From the NCBI GenBank assembly GCA_012295275.1, contig CM022676.1, positions 8,142,637 through 8,206,636 on the forward strand: DNA of 64,000 bases, read 5' to 3'. Position numbers and translations under genes: made by a program. The notes under the pieces are model-generated. The model searched no databases and had not been told where the DNA came from. It saw only the letters and a list, made by a program, of their open reading frames with translations. Below are positions 21,501 to 35,135 of this stretch, one piece after another. Position 1 is the first letter of the stretch, and each line of letters opens with the position of its first letter. The stretch comes from Chrysomallon squamiferum. Taxonomy: Eukaryota > Mollusca > Gastropoda > Neomphalida > Peltospiridae.

Positions 21501-21630
21501 CACTGCAACCGGGCGGCCTGCGTTGCCGGGTGTGTCTTACGGTTACCAAGGACGACCAGATGGCGACGCGTTAATGACCGGACAGGCTGAGTCTGTGTTT
21601 TACTGGGATGCACCGTCGTTTAGTAAATAA
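15947..21630 (+). CDS. C2H2 zinc-finger protein with 24 fingers (1035 aa)
   Basis: Four coding exons: 15947-17027, 18120-18482, 19233-20021 and 20756-21630. All three introns are phase 1, and the joined frame is 1036 codons with stop. I count 24 C2H2 fingers: six in exon 1 (four, then an Asn-rich linker, then two), four in exon 2, nine in exon 3 and five in exon 4. Later fingers have standard TGEKP-type linkers (RTHTGEKPYMC, RTHTGERPYQC), indicating sequence-specific DNA binding in the nucleus. The C-terminal ~150 residues are finger-free, with GQGQGQG and many Pro/Ser. No KRAB, SCAN, BTB or ZAD domain is seen. Exon 1 holds an (AAT)n run encoding poly-Asn at 16619-16683. The exon 2 donor lies at the first unit of a (GTT)n repeat. 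Exons 3 and 4 are far richer in GC at third positions than exons 1 and 2. No orthologue is named. Confidence 0.9.
17028..18119. other. Zinc-finger gene intron 1
   Basis: AT-rich intron with poly-T, (AAT)n, a (TG)n run near 17680 and a poly-A stretch at about 18078-18104 just before the acceptor. No additional exon is seen. Confidence 0.7.
18483..19232. repeat. Zinc-finger gene intron 2: trinucleotide repeats
   Basis: Begins with (GTT)n directly at the donor, then ATT/ATC repeats to about 18670, then degenerate (TAG)n such as 'agtagtactag' to about 19010. No exon is seen. Confidence 0.8.
20022..20755. repeat. Zinc-finger gene intron 3 with a ~92-bp direct repeat
   Basis: The phrase 'aatagagctattactatcat' followed by 'aataattatcagttacca' occurs twice, near 20501 and 20597, flanked by (ATT)n. 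The acceptor is tatcaag|GTGAACG. No exon is seen. Confidence 0.75.
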
Positions 21631-21715
21631 AAACAAAAGTTGAAACACGATTAACTAGACACAGGCACGTTCTTCACAGATGTGCAAGATTAGTTAGTTT
21701 CTGTTATCTCTTTAC

Positions 21716-21746
<31 letters not shown>

Positions 21747-22060
21747 TATTCGTTTTGTTTTGAATTTACAAATTATAAAATATTAAAATTAAAGTGCTGT
21801 TTAGAAAATGTCTAGCTGAAACCAAAATTAGTATTAAGATGTGTAGTGTTATGTAATCAGTTTTATTTCTGACTCAGTCTGAAAGGACGTTTTGCACTGA
21901 TCAGGCTTTGATAAATTAATTTTGAACATAAAATAGATTTAGTAATAAAGAAAAAAGGTGTCCTTTAGAATAATTAACCACTTTATTTTTCTCATGTTTC
22001 ATGTTTTTTTTATTTGATTTAACATTTCTTTCTTTTTTTCTTATTTATTTATTTATTTTA

Positions 22061-22107
<47 letters not shown>

Positions 22108-23784
22108 CTAATAACAAGCAAGGAAATAGATAGTTGTAAAATAACCACAGAAATTTAAAATTTTAAAAATAAATTTAAAATTTTGTTTAAAATACTTCAC
22201 GTGTCTTTTATGGAAGATGGTCACTGTTTGTTTCACAAAATTAGATCTGTAAATCAATTTTATACATTTACTCAACCTTTTTCAATTATTTCTTCAGTTG
22301 TTTTCATTCCATCCCACACATCCCTAAACCTACTCTTCCCAGGAAAAATGGCTGAAATTTCCAGTATCCGCTTCCAGTTTCTACAAGCTGATTGGATGAA
22401 TATGTAACGAGCATAGAATTATTAATAAATAAATAAATAAATAATGTTTTGTTAAATGTGTGATGTTAAAAATATTAATTGGTTGAGTGTAAATGTTTTA
22501 TTTATTTATTTATTTATTATTATTATTTATTATTGTTTGTTTGTTTGTTATTTTTTAATGGCTAAAATTTTAACCATTCAAGATCATAGGGTTAAATATA
22601 TCTGTCCGTTATTTTTGTGTATATTCTCAAAGTATAAGTAGAATATATTAGTATTATATATAGTGTATCTTTTGTTAGGAAATTGAAACAGACAATTCAA
22701 CTCATGTATTTGAATTATAATATATACAAATGAAATATTCTGGCATTTAAGAATAACTATTTATTAAACAATTTTTTGTATGTATACTACAGACATTTGA
22801 ATATTCATACAGAACTGATATTTTGAATAAATTTTCAAACGATGATAATCCACATTGGTATAAACTGAAGGTGTATAATTTGCATTATCTGTATGCCATG
22901 TACATTAAAATGACTGGTATATATGAAACTAACTTCTGTTTTTATTTAATTATTATTAATTTATTTTCACCGATATGTTTGTCTATTGTGTGTGTGTATG
23001 TGCTTATGTTTGTGTATGTAAGTGATATGTGTGTATGTGTGCTTTGTATATGAGTGAATGTATGTGCTTAAGTGTGCTTGCATGTGCATGTGTAAGTGTG
23101 TATATGTGTTGGTATGTGTGTGTCTTATTAAACTTGCATAACATTAGGGACTATTTTTTCTCTTGAACATATACTGACTTACTTAGCAGCTACACACACT
23201 GAGTTACAACAGAATATTTGGTCTAACACATCAAGTTTTGTCAGCCCAGTACAGTTACAATATTTTTTTCAGAAAAACTTCAAGCCTTGCCATTTAAGAA
23301 CAAATCTTTTCTCTGTGGAAAAAAGGAGATGGCAGCTATCTATGTGTTAGACTGATTGAAAATTTGATACAAGAAAAATTGAGTCAGTAGTTACATGGGC
23401 CCAAACAAAATTTTGTTTTTTTAATTTTAACATGCCATATTTATCTGTCATGTCACATGATAATACTGTTTTAAAAATAATCTTGATGGAAATATTTAAG
23501 TATTTATCTAATTACATAAAAATAAAAATATAAAAATAATTATTAATTTATAATGTTAAAGATAATTTTAAAGACCTTTTCTGAACTTAGACTGAAGAAG
23601 TCGGTAAAATTTTCTCAGAATTTTCCAAGATTATCAACATTCATCTAGGCATATTTTAGTAATCATCCATAAATTTTCTCAAGATTTTCTGTGATTACTG
23701 ATATTCATTTCAGAATATCTTAGAAACCATACAATCTGTGGATTTGGTAGTAGTATCAAAAGAAGCTTATAATATTTGCATAAC

Positions 23785-23904
<120 letters not shown>

Positions 23905-24109
23905 ATCTAATAACTATTATTATTTTTAATGCTATTATTTTGAATATTTCTGTTTATGTATACTTAATCTGCTGTTTGAAGCAGAGTGACATAAATAAAT
24001 TGTTTCAAAATGAAAACCTTTTTGCATCATTAACAGTGATATACCATTTAAATTTTAAAGTTTTGGTACTTACATCATTAACGGTTCTTTCCCTTAATTT
24101 TTATAAACA

Positions 24110-24877
24110 AAAGTTATTAAACTGTTATTTAAATTGGGGTCCCCCAAAAAATTAAATGGATAATAAATAAGTACAACAAAGTGAAAAAACCAAGCAATAT
24201 AAAATAACATGAAATAAAATAAACTAAAAGTAAGCAAGTATGCAAAACGTATATAAATGTATTTACGAGAAAAACGTTTTTATGGTCTAAGGGGAATAAC
24301 TCTAAAATGATAGTGCAAAATTAATTATTTGAATCGGCTGTTTCAAACACAAAATTCAATTCAAATTCAATTCCAGTTATATTATATAGTTTAAGTAAAT
24401 TAAAATATAAAGAACGGAATACTCAGATATTTTAGTAACTATCGTGCATTTTTCACAATGTTATTTTATAAATAATGTAATTTTTATTTTAAAAACAAGT
24501 AATAAAATTATTATTTAAATCAGGGTCCAAATAAAGAAAATTGGATGGTAAATAAGTAAAACATAAAATAAAATAAAACAAATGATAAAAAAAGATAATG
24601 GTAATAAAATAGTAGTAATAAAAAAAGTAAGAAAGAATGCAAAACGTGTATATTGTAAAACAAATATTTTTATGGTCTAAGGGGAACAACTCTAAAATGA
24701 TAGTAAAATTAATTATTTACTTAAAAATGGTGTTATTCCCCTTAGACCGTAAAATAAATTTAATTTAGGGAATTCGTGAAAAAAAATTATTGTTAATTTA
24801 TCTTTATTTTAGTTATTGTTTTAGAAGTAAATAAATAAATAAATAGGATTAATTTACAATTTTGGGCAGTTTTTAAT

Positions 24878-24917
<40 letters not shown>

Positions 24918-25560
24918 TTTTATTTATTTATTTTTTAGTCTATCTCGCTATATATTTATATTTATATATATATTTATCTGTCTATTTATTTGTCTATCTA
25001 TCTATCTATCTATTTATTTTATTTTATTTTGTTTTATTTCATTTAATTTTAATTTCTTTAAAGAAAACAGAGTTGTTCCCCTTAGACCATAATAGTTATT
25101 ATTCTATAATCGCTAAAACAAAATTGCTCGCTTAAAATAATAAACGTGTGTAAAGTAAGGTTAGACAGAATATTACATAGGCTTATTTGACACGAATAAA
25201 ATACAGCATTAAAAATGTAAAAGTAGTTGACTTATCTTTATATAAAGTAGTTTTGTTTCATCTGAATTTCTTTTCGTTTGCCACTATGGAGGCTGTTTCA
25301 ATTTACTTTAAAACAGAGTTACTCCTCTTAGACCGTAAATTACAAATAAGGGTATCCGTTCGAAACTTATTCTTTTTCAAACAAATGAATAAATAAATAG
25401 AATTAATTTTCTATTTTGGGCAGTTTTTGATATGATTTATGTATTTATTTTTTATTTTATTTTGTTTTCTTTTTTCTAATACACTCCCTAAATCTACTAC
25501 GGTTCAATGAAAACAGAGTTATTCCCCTTAGACCATAATGTTATTATTTCATAATCATTA
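24110..25560. repeat. Cluster of a dispersed repeat with core TTCCCCTTAGACC
   Basis: The core GGTCTAAGGGGAAYAACTCT appears on the plus strand at 24281 and 24671, in two direct units ~390 bp apart that share long flanks. Its complement appears at 24731, 25066, 25312 and 25511. A second shared block, 'gaattaattt.c.attttgggcagttttt', follows the inverted copies at 24731 and 25312. One more core copy lies at 46864. No coding frame is present. Confidence 0.75.
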
Positions 25561-25803
25561 AAAGAAAATAGTTCTCTTATAATAATAAGAACATAAACTA
25601 AGGATAGACAGAATATACCACGGCATTTTCATACCAGTTGTGGAGCACTGGTCTAGAACTAGAAATAGCACTTTGGTTCCAAGGAGAATTATCGATCCCA
25701 TAAATAGATACTCGCTTTTATTCCAAGTAAATAAATAAATAAATAATTAAATATTTATATAATGTTAATTAACCTTTTGTTATTATTTTATTAGACATGT
25801 ATG

Positions 25804-25844
<41 letters not shown>

Positions 25845-25883
25845 AATTTAGGATTTGAATATTCTTTTTCTTATATCTTCTGT

Positions 25884-26033
25884 TTAGACTCTGCACATAG
25901 ACAATATTCGGGAACGCACTGGCGCAGGAGGACAAAGTCCAACTACAACCTCCCAAATGCAGCTGGAGAGACTCGAACGTATGACACCCATTCGCCCACA
26001 CTCCATAAGTCAAACAATGATACCGTTCGACAG
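25884..26033 (-). mobile_element. tRNA-derived SINE copy
   Basis: Read on the minus strand it contains a pol III B-box-like ACGTTCGAGTCTC, followed by 'tcctcctgcgccagtgc' and 'gaatattgtctatgtgcaga'. The same order occurs in the plus-strand copy at 37168-37342, so both belong to one family. Confidence 0.75.
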
Positions 26034-27574
26034 TATGTATGTATGTATATATGGATATATCTATATTTGTATATAACGTCTGTATGTATGTGAGTATTAA
26101 GGTTTATGAGACGGTAAAATAGGATAAAAAGGAAAGAGGATAACAAATGGATAAATCAAATTTTATCTTAAAATATAACAATTATATTTTACCTAACGAG
26201 AACAATGCTTCAACAAAAATAAAGCTGAGCCTAGTTCACAGTTTTCGTAATGAACTAATCTGTGCGGATTGTCAACTATTTTATTTTATTTTTGAATTTC
26301 ATGATGCAGTTTGCATTACTGCCAAATTTTTTGTGTAACAAACTGTCATAAAATTGTATATATTAAATATTACGTAAGTGTATTTCTGGTTATTACTAGA
26401 ACATGTGGATGTGTGGATGTGTTTATATATTTGTGCGTGCAAGTCTACAAAACTCTTTAGAGTAAATCGATCCTTCCTGCACGCGATGACGTCATAGCTA
26501 CAGCAAACGTGATTAAAATTACAACTTGTATCTACAGATACGTGACTGTGATAATTACAACTATCACTTTATAGTATTATTAATTTCGATATTATATAAT
26601 CAGCATTAGGTTTCCCTCCCTAAATGTTCAATTATCATGTATGTTTTTGTGTAAGATATTCTATAATTTATTATAATAGAACTTTAAAAAAAAAAAAAAA
26701 AAAAAAAATCCAATAAAAAACAACACCAACAACATCAACAACAAATATAATAAATAAATAAATAAATAAATAAATAAGGAAGGAAGGAAGCAAATAAACA
26801 AATATGTAAATAAATAAGTAAATGAAATGAAATAAAATAAAATAACAACAACAAAAACTCCCCCGAAAACCAAACAAGCTAACAATATAGAAACAAAACA
26901 AAACATTTTCTGAAACAGATAATTGACATTACAATTATATTTACTTCACGTAGTAATGGCCTTATTCATTTCGCGTTTCTGTCATTTGCCAAAAAAAAAA
27001 CAAAAAAAAAAAACAACAACAACAAACAACTGTCAACATCTGCTGTCAAATGATAATTCAAAACATTTATTTTTCCTAGCTACCTGGATAGGTAAGTACA
27101 TAAGTTTTAAATAATGATATTTTTAATATTAAACAGTTTGTTTTCAAAACAGACAGATAGACAGAATGTCATAGGGATAGATATGGACAGATTGATTGAC
27201 TGATAGACTGATAAATAGGTAGGTAGGTAGAGGCATATAGAGGCATATAGAAACACAGACAGACATACATACAGAAAGACATAGATATATTGATAGATAT
27301 AAAGATATACATGTATATTTGAATATAGGTACGAATACACAAAAGTAAATATAGCTTTCCTGTTACAACCCCCCCCCCACAACCGAAAAATAAAGATAAA
27401 AATCACCAAAAAACAACATAGATACAAACACCGATGTAGGTATGATGTGTAAATACATCGAAATATATGTGTGATTTTTATATTCATCTATCTTTTATAG
27501 TGTTACGGTTATCTTTATTATGTTGTTATAAAACATTTTCAGCCAAGTCTTTGAAACAACGTAAAAAAACAACG

Positions 27575-27945
27575 ATGAACTGGATTCCTGTTTGTATTAT
27601 CATTTCGCTTTTATTAGAAGGTAAGGCACTGATTTCAGGGAGGAAATATATTTATTTATTTATTTATTTATTTATTCTAAGATTATATACGCATACCTTT
27701 CTATATCAGATAGGAAATTTATTTCACTTAAACATGTGTCATTATAATCTCTCAGTGAAATAACAATAGATGACGTAATCATACATTGTTAACCATGTAT
27801 TCTATTGTTTTGTCTTCACACGGCAAAACTCCAGTTTAACTAATTCAAGCATTATTCATTACAGTTGTAACTGCTACTCACAAACTAAAGGTTTGTATTT
27901 TATTATTATTAATTTATTTATTCATTTATTTCTCTTTTAAAAAAG

Positions 27946-28004
<59 letters not shown>

Positions 28005-28815
28005 TGAATATATTAAGTACATTGGTATCATCGCAAAGGCTTGGTATTTCTATTACCTTCGTTAGCTGCAATAATCGTTTTTAATGTTGTAAAGAAACTT
28101 TACCTTTTAAATATTTCTCAAAGTTTAATACTGCTTACCGTACGACAGACTTTCCTTAAATTTGTTTCAGTCTTTCGCATTCAGGTTTATTTGTCGAGGT
28201 ACATTTAAATGGTCTAGTAAAATTCTTTACACTATCAGTTTACTACCTGATTTGTTTTGGGCAGCCTGTCATTGCCTTGTACAAAGTATGATAACAAAAT
28301 GAAACATTATGAACGCCGCCATTCCGTCCCATAACAATTACTAGCACAATGACGTCATAGCGCACACAACTGACTAATAGCTTTTTTTCTTCTTCTCTCT
28401 ATTCCTGACTACTCTAGAAGACATCATTATCATTATTTCTTTTTATTATTACTAAAACTTTATTATTATTAAACGACAGAAGCCCATAACCTGTTACTGC
28501 TTCTACTTGAGTAAGTTCACAGACTTGTTTATGGAAATTGACACAGAGGGCTGCCAGTGTGGATGTCTCGCCTTTACTAACCCAAACGTTCAGTCCTGCT
28601 GCAAAGTCTGCCCGAGACAGCTGTGTTTCCATGGTGATAGTGACGTCATAACGGAAAACGGGTCAGTGATGAAAATGAAATATCTGACCGAGGGACAGAA
28701 AATTCTCACAGGTAAAGCACAGATCACGTGGTTTTAGCGATATTACATGTGGTGTGATGTGCGTGTTTGTGTTTGTGTGTATATGTATGTATATGTGTGT
28801 GTGTATATGTGCGTG

Positions 28816-28852
<37 letters not shown>

Positions 28853-29871
28853 AAATATATATATATATATATATATACGTTTTACAATGTGCTTCTAGCT
28901 GTGCAGTGAAGATTCCGTGTATTGTTCTTTATTTTTGGACAACTGTAGACAACATTAATCTGTTCCTGCATGAAAATATATCCTCCCTCCTCACCAAATG
29001 TCCAGGATCCGCCCCCCCCTCAAGTATTGGCATAGTGAAGAATAAAGTATAACAACAACAACAACAACAACAACAATAATAATAAATGATCGTTTTATGA
29101 GGTTAGATTGAGAGAAACATCAGAGCTCATTCTCAAAGAACTGTTTGTTCTTCAGTCGTGTAAGGATCTTAAGAAACAGAAGACACAGTCGAGGGAGTGT
29201 TACACAGCAAGTGAAACTATCAAGGGAAATTACACACGCAGGCAAGAGAATAACGAATACTTGGAAATAAAGATGGGGTCGTTGCCTTGGCAACGTCGCA
29301 GTTAAGGCTACGGAAATGACTGACGACGTGGCTGATGCACCAGGCCACAATATCTCCAAGAAGATTTTAAATGATATGATCACGACTGCCAGCGCAAAGA
29401 AGGGTGGTACATGATAATGCACGCATAGTATCCACTTTATAAGGACGGTGTCTTAACCTTCCAAACGTCGGCAAATTCCGTTAGTCGGAAAGATGCGTTT
29501 GTCGGCAAGTTCCGTTAGTCGGCTAATTCCGTCAGTCGGCCCGTTCCGCTGGACCGAACGATGCCGAGTTTGTGAACTTCGGCCTGTATTTTGTTTTCCG
29601 TAACGACGTAGTAAGCAAATTTCTATAAACGAAAAACATGAAATAACTTTATTTTAAAAGAAGAAGAAGAAGAAGAAGAAGACGAAACAAAGCTCATCCT
29701 AAATATACTCAGGATGAAATAGCAAGCCATTTCTGTAATAAATAAACGAAGTTTAATAGATACGTGATTTATCACTGTCATCATCTGAGCGTAGAATAAA
29801 TGAACTAACGACAGTTATTGTCGCTTAGGAGTTGATAGGGGCTTTGACATAAAACATTCATACAAAGGTAA

Positions 29872-29914
<43 letters not shown>

Positions 29915-30115
29915 TTAAGAATGTTTTAATCTTCCCCACGCACAATGTCACTTCTGTCATGACTGTTGATTCGGTCTCCAGAATCCACGAAAAAAGCCGT
30001 GAATTCCTCTGGGCAGGGGTGTGTGTCAGGGGCCAGAGGCGTGGCCGAACAAGCGGGATCAATTACACCCTCCGCGTCCCACAGTTATTTTCTTTTATTA
30101 TTTTTTTAAATTTTA

Positions 30116-30146
<31 letters not shown>

Positions 30147-30213
30147 TTTTTGTTTTTTTGTTAGGGCAGATCTGCGGAACGATTCCAGGGCATTGGCTAA
30201 CTATATATATTTA

Positions 30214-30272
<59 letters not shown>

Positions 30273-30638
30273 CATTTTCCTTTTTGTTCGTTTGTTTCAG
30301 TGGTGAATGGTGAGCGAACTTTTACCGAAGTGAAAACTTTCATAAAACGAAAACCTTACACGAACGCTACGTACAGAACTTTGACAACAGAGACCGGAAA
30401 TCACGTGACCATCTCAGACGATCACCTGATTTTTGTCTCCAGTAACAACAGATCTACCGATATTGTTGCTAGGTGTGTACCCGTAGTCGTAGCTAAGTTA
30501 ATTTATGTTGTTTTATGTACATGTTGGTATGAATGTTTCAGCGCATAAAAACAATATATTATATGCTACAGATAGACAAACGTACACACATATATACATG
30601 CACATAAATACACACATACAAATACATACATATATATA

Positions 30639-30685
<47 letters not shown>

Positions 30686-30700
30686 ATACATATTTGTTGT

Positions 30701-30739
<39 letters not shown>

Positions 30740-30824
30740 CACATACGTACATACATACATATAATACATATGATAATAATATTATGATTATCATCATCAT
30801 CATTATCATCATCGTTATTATTTT

Positions 30825-30915
<91 letters not shown>

Positions 30916-31072
30916 TTTTTTTAAACTAGATTTGCGATGTTAGTGGAAAAAGGAGATTATATTTTCTCAACTCTGACGTGTTCACGTGGTCTTTGTCCAG
31001 ATCGTGTTGTAGAAATCTCTTATTCCCAGAAACAAGGTAACAACAACATCATCAACGTCCAAGCTACATTAC

Positions 31073-31130
<58 letters not shown>

Positions 31131-31397
31131 TAAAACCGATAAAGATAATAACAGAAAAAAAAAAAAAAGAAATTTTTTTTTTTATCTGCAGGTTTATACG
31201 TTCCACTGACAGACACTGGAACTCTTATTGTCGACGGCATCTTTGCTTCAAACCACGGCTTCATTGACCACGACCTCGAACACTTCTTCTTGACGCCATT
31301 CCGATGGTTTCCTTGGTTACTGAAACCATGGCAACAAGATGGATATAGTCCATTAATACGGCTCATGACGTATTTTGGTTCTTTTCTGAGAGGCTGA
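27575..31397 (+). CDS. Secreted hedgehog-type Hint (hog) autoprocessing protein with a short Cys-rich N-terminal part
   Basis: Six exons: 27575-27620, 27865-27890, 28516-28711, 30301-30472, 30930-31036 and 31192-31397. Phases 1,0,1,2,1 agree and give 250 aa. Residues 1-19 are a signal peptide (MNWIPVCIIISLLLE then VVTA). A ~40-residue segment follows with six cysteines (GCQCGC, then SCCKVC). At Cys61 the Hint domain starts as CFHGDSDVITENGS. Later blocks match hedgehog C-terminal domains: EGQKILTG, FTEVKTFIKRK, TISDDHLIFV (the Thr-x-x-His block with Ser for Thr) and VPLTDTGTLIVDGIFAS. Such domains cut themselves at the Cys via a thioester and, in hedgehog, add cholesterol to the N-part. The residue aligned to the cholesterol-activating Asp of hedgehog (FMDRN in fly) is Lys (FIKRK). 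No hedgehog signalling domain is present. The exon 3 acceptor (gagtaag|TTC) is the weakest border. Confidence 0.85.
27891..28515. other. Hint gene intron 2
   Basis: Contains (CA)26 at 27951-28001 and otherwise unique AT-rich sequence with a perfect TGACGTCA at 28350. No exon is seen. Confidence 0.7.
28712..30300. other. Hint gene intron 3
   Basis: Contains TG/TA microsatellites at 28750-28880, a GC-richer stretch at 29100-29600 with an X-box palindrome and a short GC-rich tandem repeat, a GAA run near 29660, (TG)n at 29873-29912, (ATT)n at 30117-30145 and (CA)n at 30217-30269 ending 30 bp before the acceptor. A 33-codon open stretch (29313-29413) and a 65-codon frame at 29108-29305 are seen, but I do not recognise either. 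Confidence 0.6.
29281..29294. promoter_or_regulatory. Perfect X-box palindrome (RFX-type site)
   Basis: GTTGCCTTGGCAAC is a perfect 14-bp inverted repeat matching the RFX factor X-box consensus (GTNRCC N0-3 RGYAAC). It lies in the CpG-richer part of Hint intron 3. Function is not shown by sequence alone. Confidence 0.5.
30473..30929. repeat. Hint gene intron 4: TA and ATT microsatellites
   Basis: Alternating (TA)n/(CA)n at 30575-30770, then ATC/ATT repeats with about 33 ATT units running to within 15 bp of the acceptor at 30929. No exon is seen. Confidence 0.9.
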
Positions 31398-33089
31398 AAA
31401 TTGAGCGCTCTGACGTCATTAAATTATGCTAATTTATTTTCTTTATAGATGTTGTTGTTGTTGTTGTTGTTGTACACAGGTATGTACACACATCATAGAT
31501 CACAACTAACAACTATTTAGTGAACAATTCTCAAACCTAGCGATTATATTTAATTTACCATTCCGCTTCTTTGCCTATAACTATGCATAATTAAGCACAC
31601 CATTTATGGTTGAACGATCGAAATCAATCCAAGATTCAGTGCGTAGAGAGTCTATTATGTGCGTGATCTGAGTCACGCACGGCTAGATACACGCTCTGAA
31701 TGGAAAAAAGGAAGAAACAGTAATTATTATACACGTATATCCACTCAGATAGATACATATCCATAATTAATAGTTTACGTATTGTCTTTAATTCAGTAAA
31801 GATATTGTTAATTAATAATACATTATTCCAGAGATTGAAACAATGGCGGTATCACGGGATGTTTTAGTACAATAAAAGACTATATTTTTTTCGTTTCACC
31901 AGTAGTTTCCTAAATGATCTGACGCGGACGAAAACTGTTTTAATGTTTTGCACAAAGTGCTGTTTACATCTGCTTATTTCACAGCGCTTCCCGTTTTCGT
32001 CCGCCATATTGTTTTGACTTATAATGTTCTGACTGTTGAACGCTTGATTTATTGTGAATAAAAGCTGCATGAATGTAAAATTTGAATGTCTTATCTTTGT
32101 ATATTAAAGTTATCATCGTGCGAAAGTGGTAAAAAGAAATAACAAAAAACAAAACAAAAAACAACACTATGTAAAAATCTCTTACAATTTCCGTGCAAAA
32201 GACATTTGCGAAAAATCACCATCAGAGGGCGAAAAATTTCACCTTTTAAAAATCAGCAGAATTGAATCTTAAAGCGATTTAAGTGATTAAAATTTATAAT
32301 TTATTTTAAGTCCTTTTTTATATATTATAATTCATTATCTATCCATTTTTTCCCCCATGTTTTCTTAATATATTCTCATTGTGAAATCTGGTGCAGTGAC
32401 CTCAAAGTAACGCAGTATCATACGCCTCTCCCTGTCTGAATATCTATATCCAAGTTTTGTATCTATATATACCCACCTATCCATGAAGCTATATGTTTGA
32501 AGTGTTTGTGTGTGTGTGTGTGTGTGTGTCTGTATGCGTGCCTGCGTGTTTGTTTGTGTGTGTGAATGGTTGTGTGTATGTATGTGTGTCCATAATTATG
32601 CAAAATATAACTAGAAAAATACAAAAAACAAAAGAAACATCTTTTCTTCACTTTTTTATTTTAGATATTTACTAGAGCAGTGAACAAGGTCTGTGAATGT
32701 TTTGTCTTCGTCTTTGTACAGTGTGAAGGGTCTGAACTTTCAGATTTATCAGGATATGTATTTCAAATTTGACTTTAAGTCAGAAACGTTTTCCAAATTT
32801 CATTTAAATTGGTTACGTATATCAAAGTTCAGGCTAATTCAGAAATGTTTCTCAAAGATCAGTTCGATTCAGACACGTAATTCACACTACACGTTAAATC
32901 AGAGGCGTATTTCATAGTGAGCACATTATTTCAGAGACGTATTTCACAGTACATGTTAATTCAGAAACGTAATTTCATACTAGACGTTATTTCAGAGAGG
33001 TATTTCATATTTTTACACGTTAAATCAGAGAGCTATTATAAAGTTCAGGTTAATTCAAATACGTATCGTAAACTGTTCAGAAACGTATT
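31398..33089. other. Interval between Hint gene and PAN copy A: outer arm of the inverted duplication
   Basis: No firm gene. 31560-32100 and 32395-32660 match, in reverse complement, the 3' flank of PAN copy B (about 41160-41750 and 40330-40650). Two ATGGCGG-type sequences occur at 31842 (plus) and about 32010 (minus). 32700-33089 is a degenerate ~30-bp satellite. (TG)n lies at 32507-32530. Confidence 0.65.
32700..33089. repeat. ~30-bp satellite, 3' flank of PAN copy A
   Basis: Degenerate units such as 'ttcagagacgtatttcacagtacatgttaa'; the complement reads GAAATACGTCTCTGAA, the same family as the arrays following copies B and C. The array begins right after the stop codon of copy A in the gene direction. 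Confidence 0.8.

Positions 33090-35135
<2,046 letters not shown>

Noticed and set aside
20800-21613. Long antisense frames opposite zinc-finger exons 3 and 4
   Set aside because: They arise from GC-rich codons of the real plus-strand exon, lack domains and cross its conserved Cys/His pattern.
22183-22407. 74-residue frame downstream of the zinc-finger gene
   Set aside because: Lacks a domain and lies in AT-rich likely 3' flank; no support as a gene.
29120-29422. Hydrophobic 100-residue frame on the minus strand in Hint intron 3
   Set aside because: No splice context, no recognised domain, and it overlaps an equally open plus-strand frame; likely chance.
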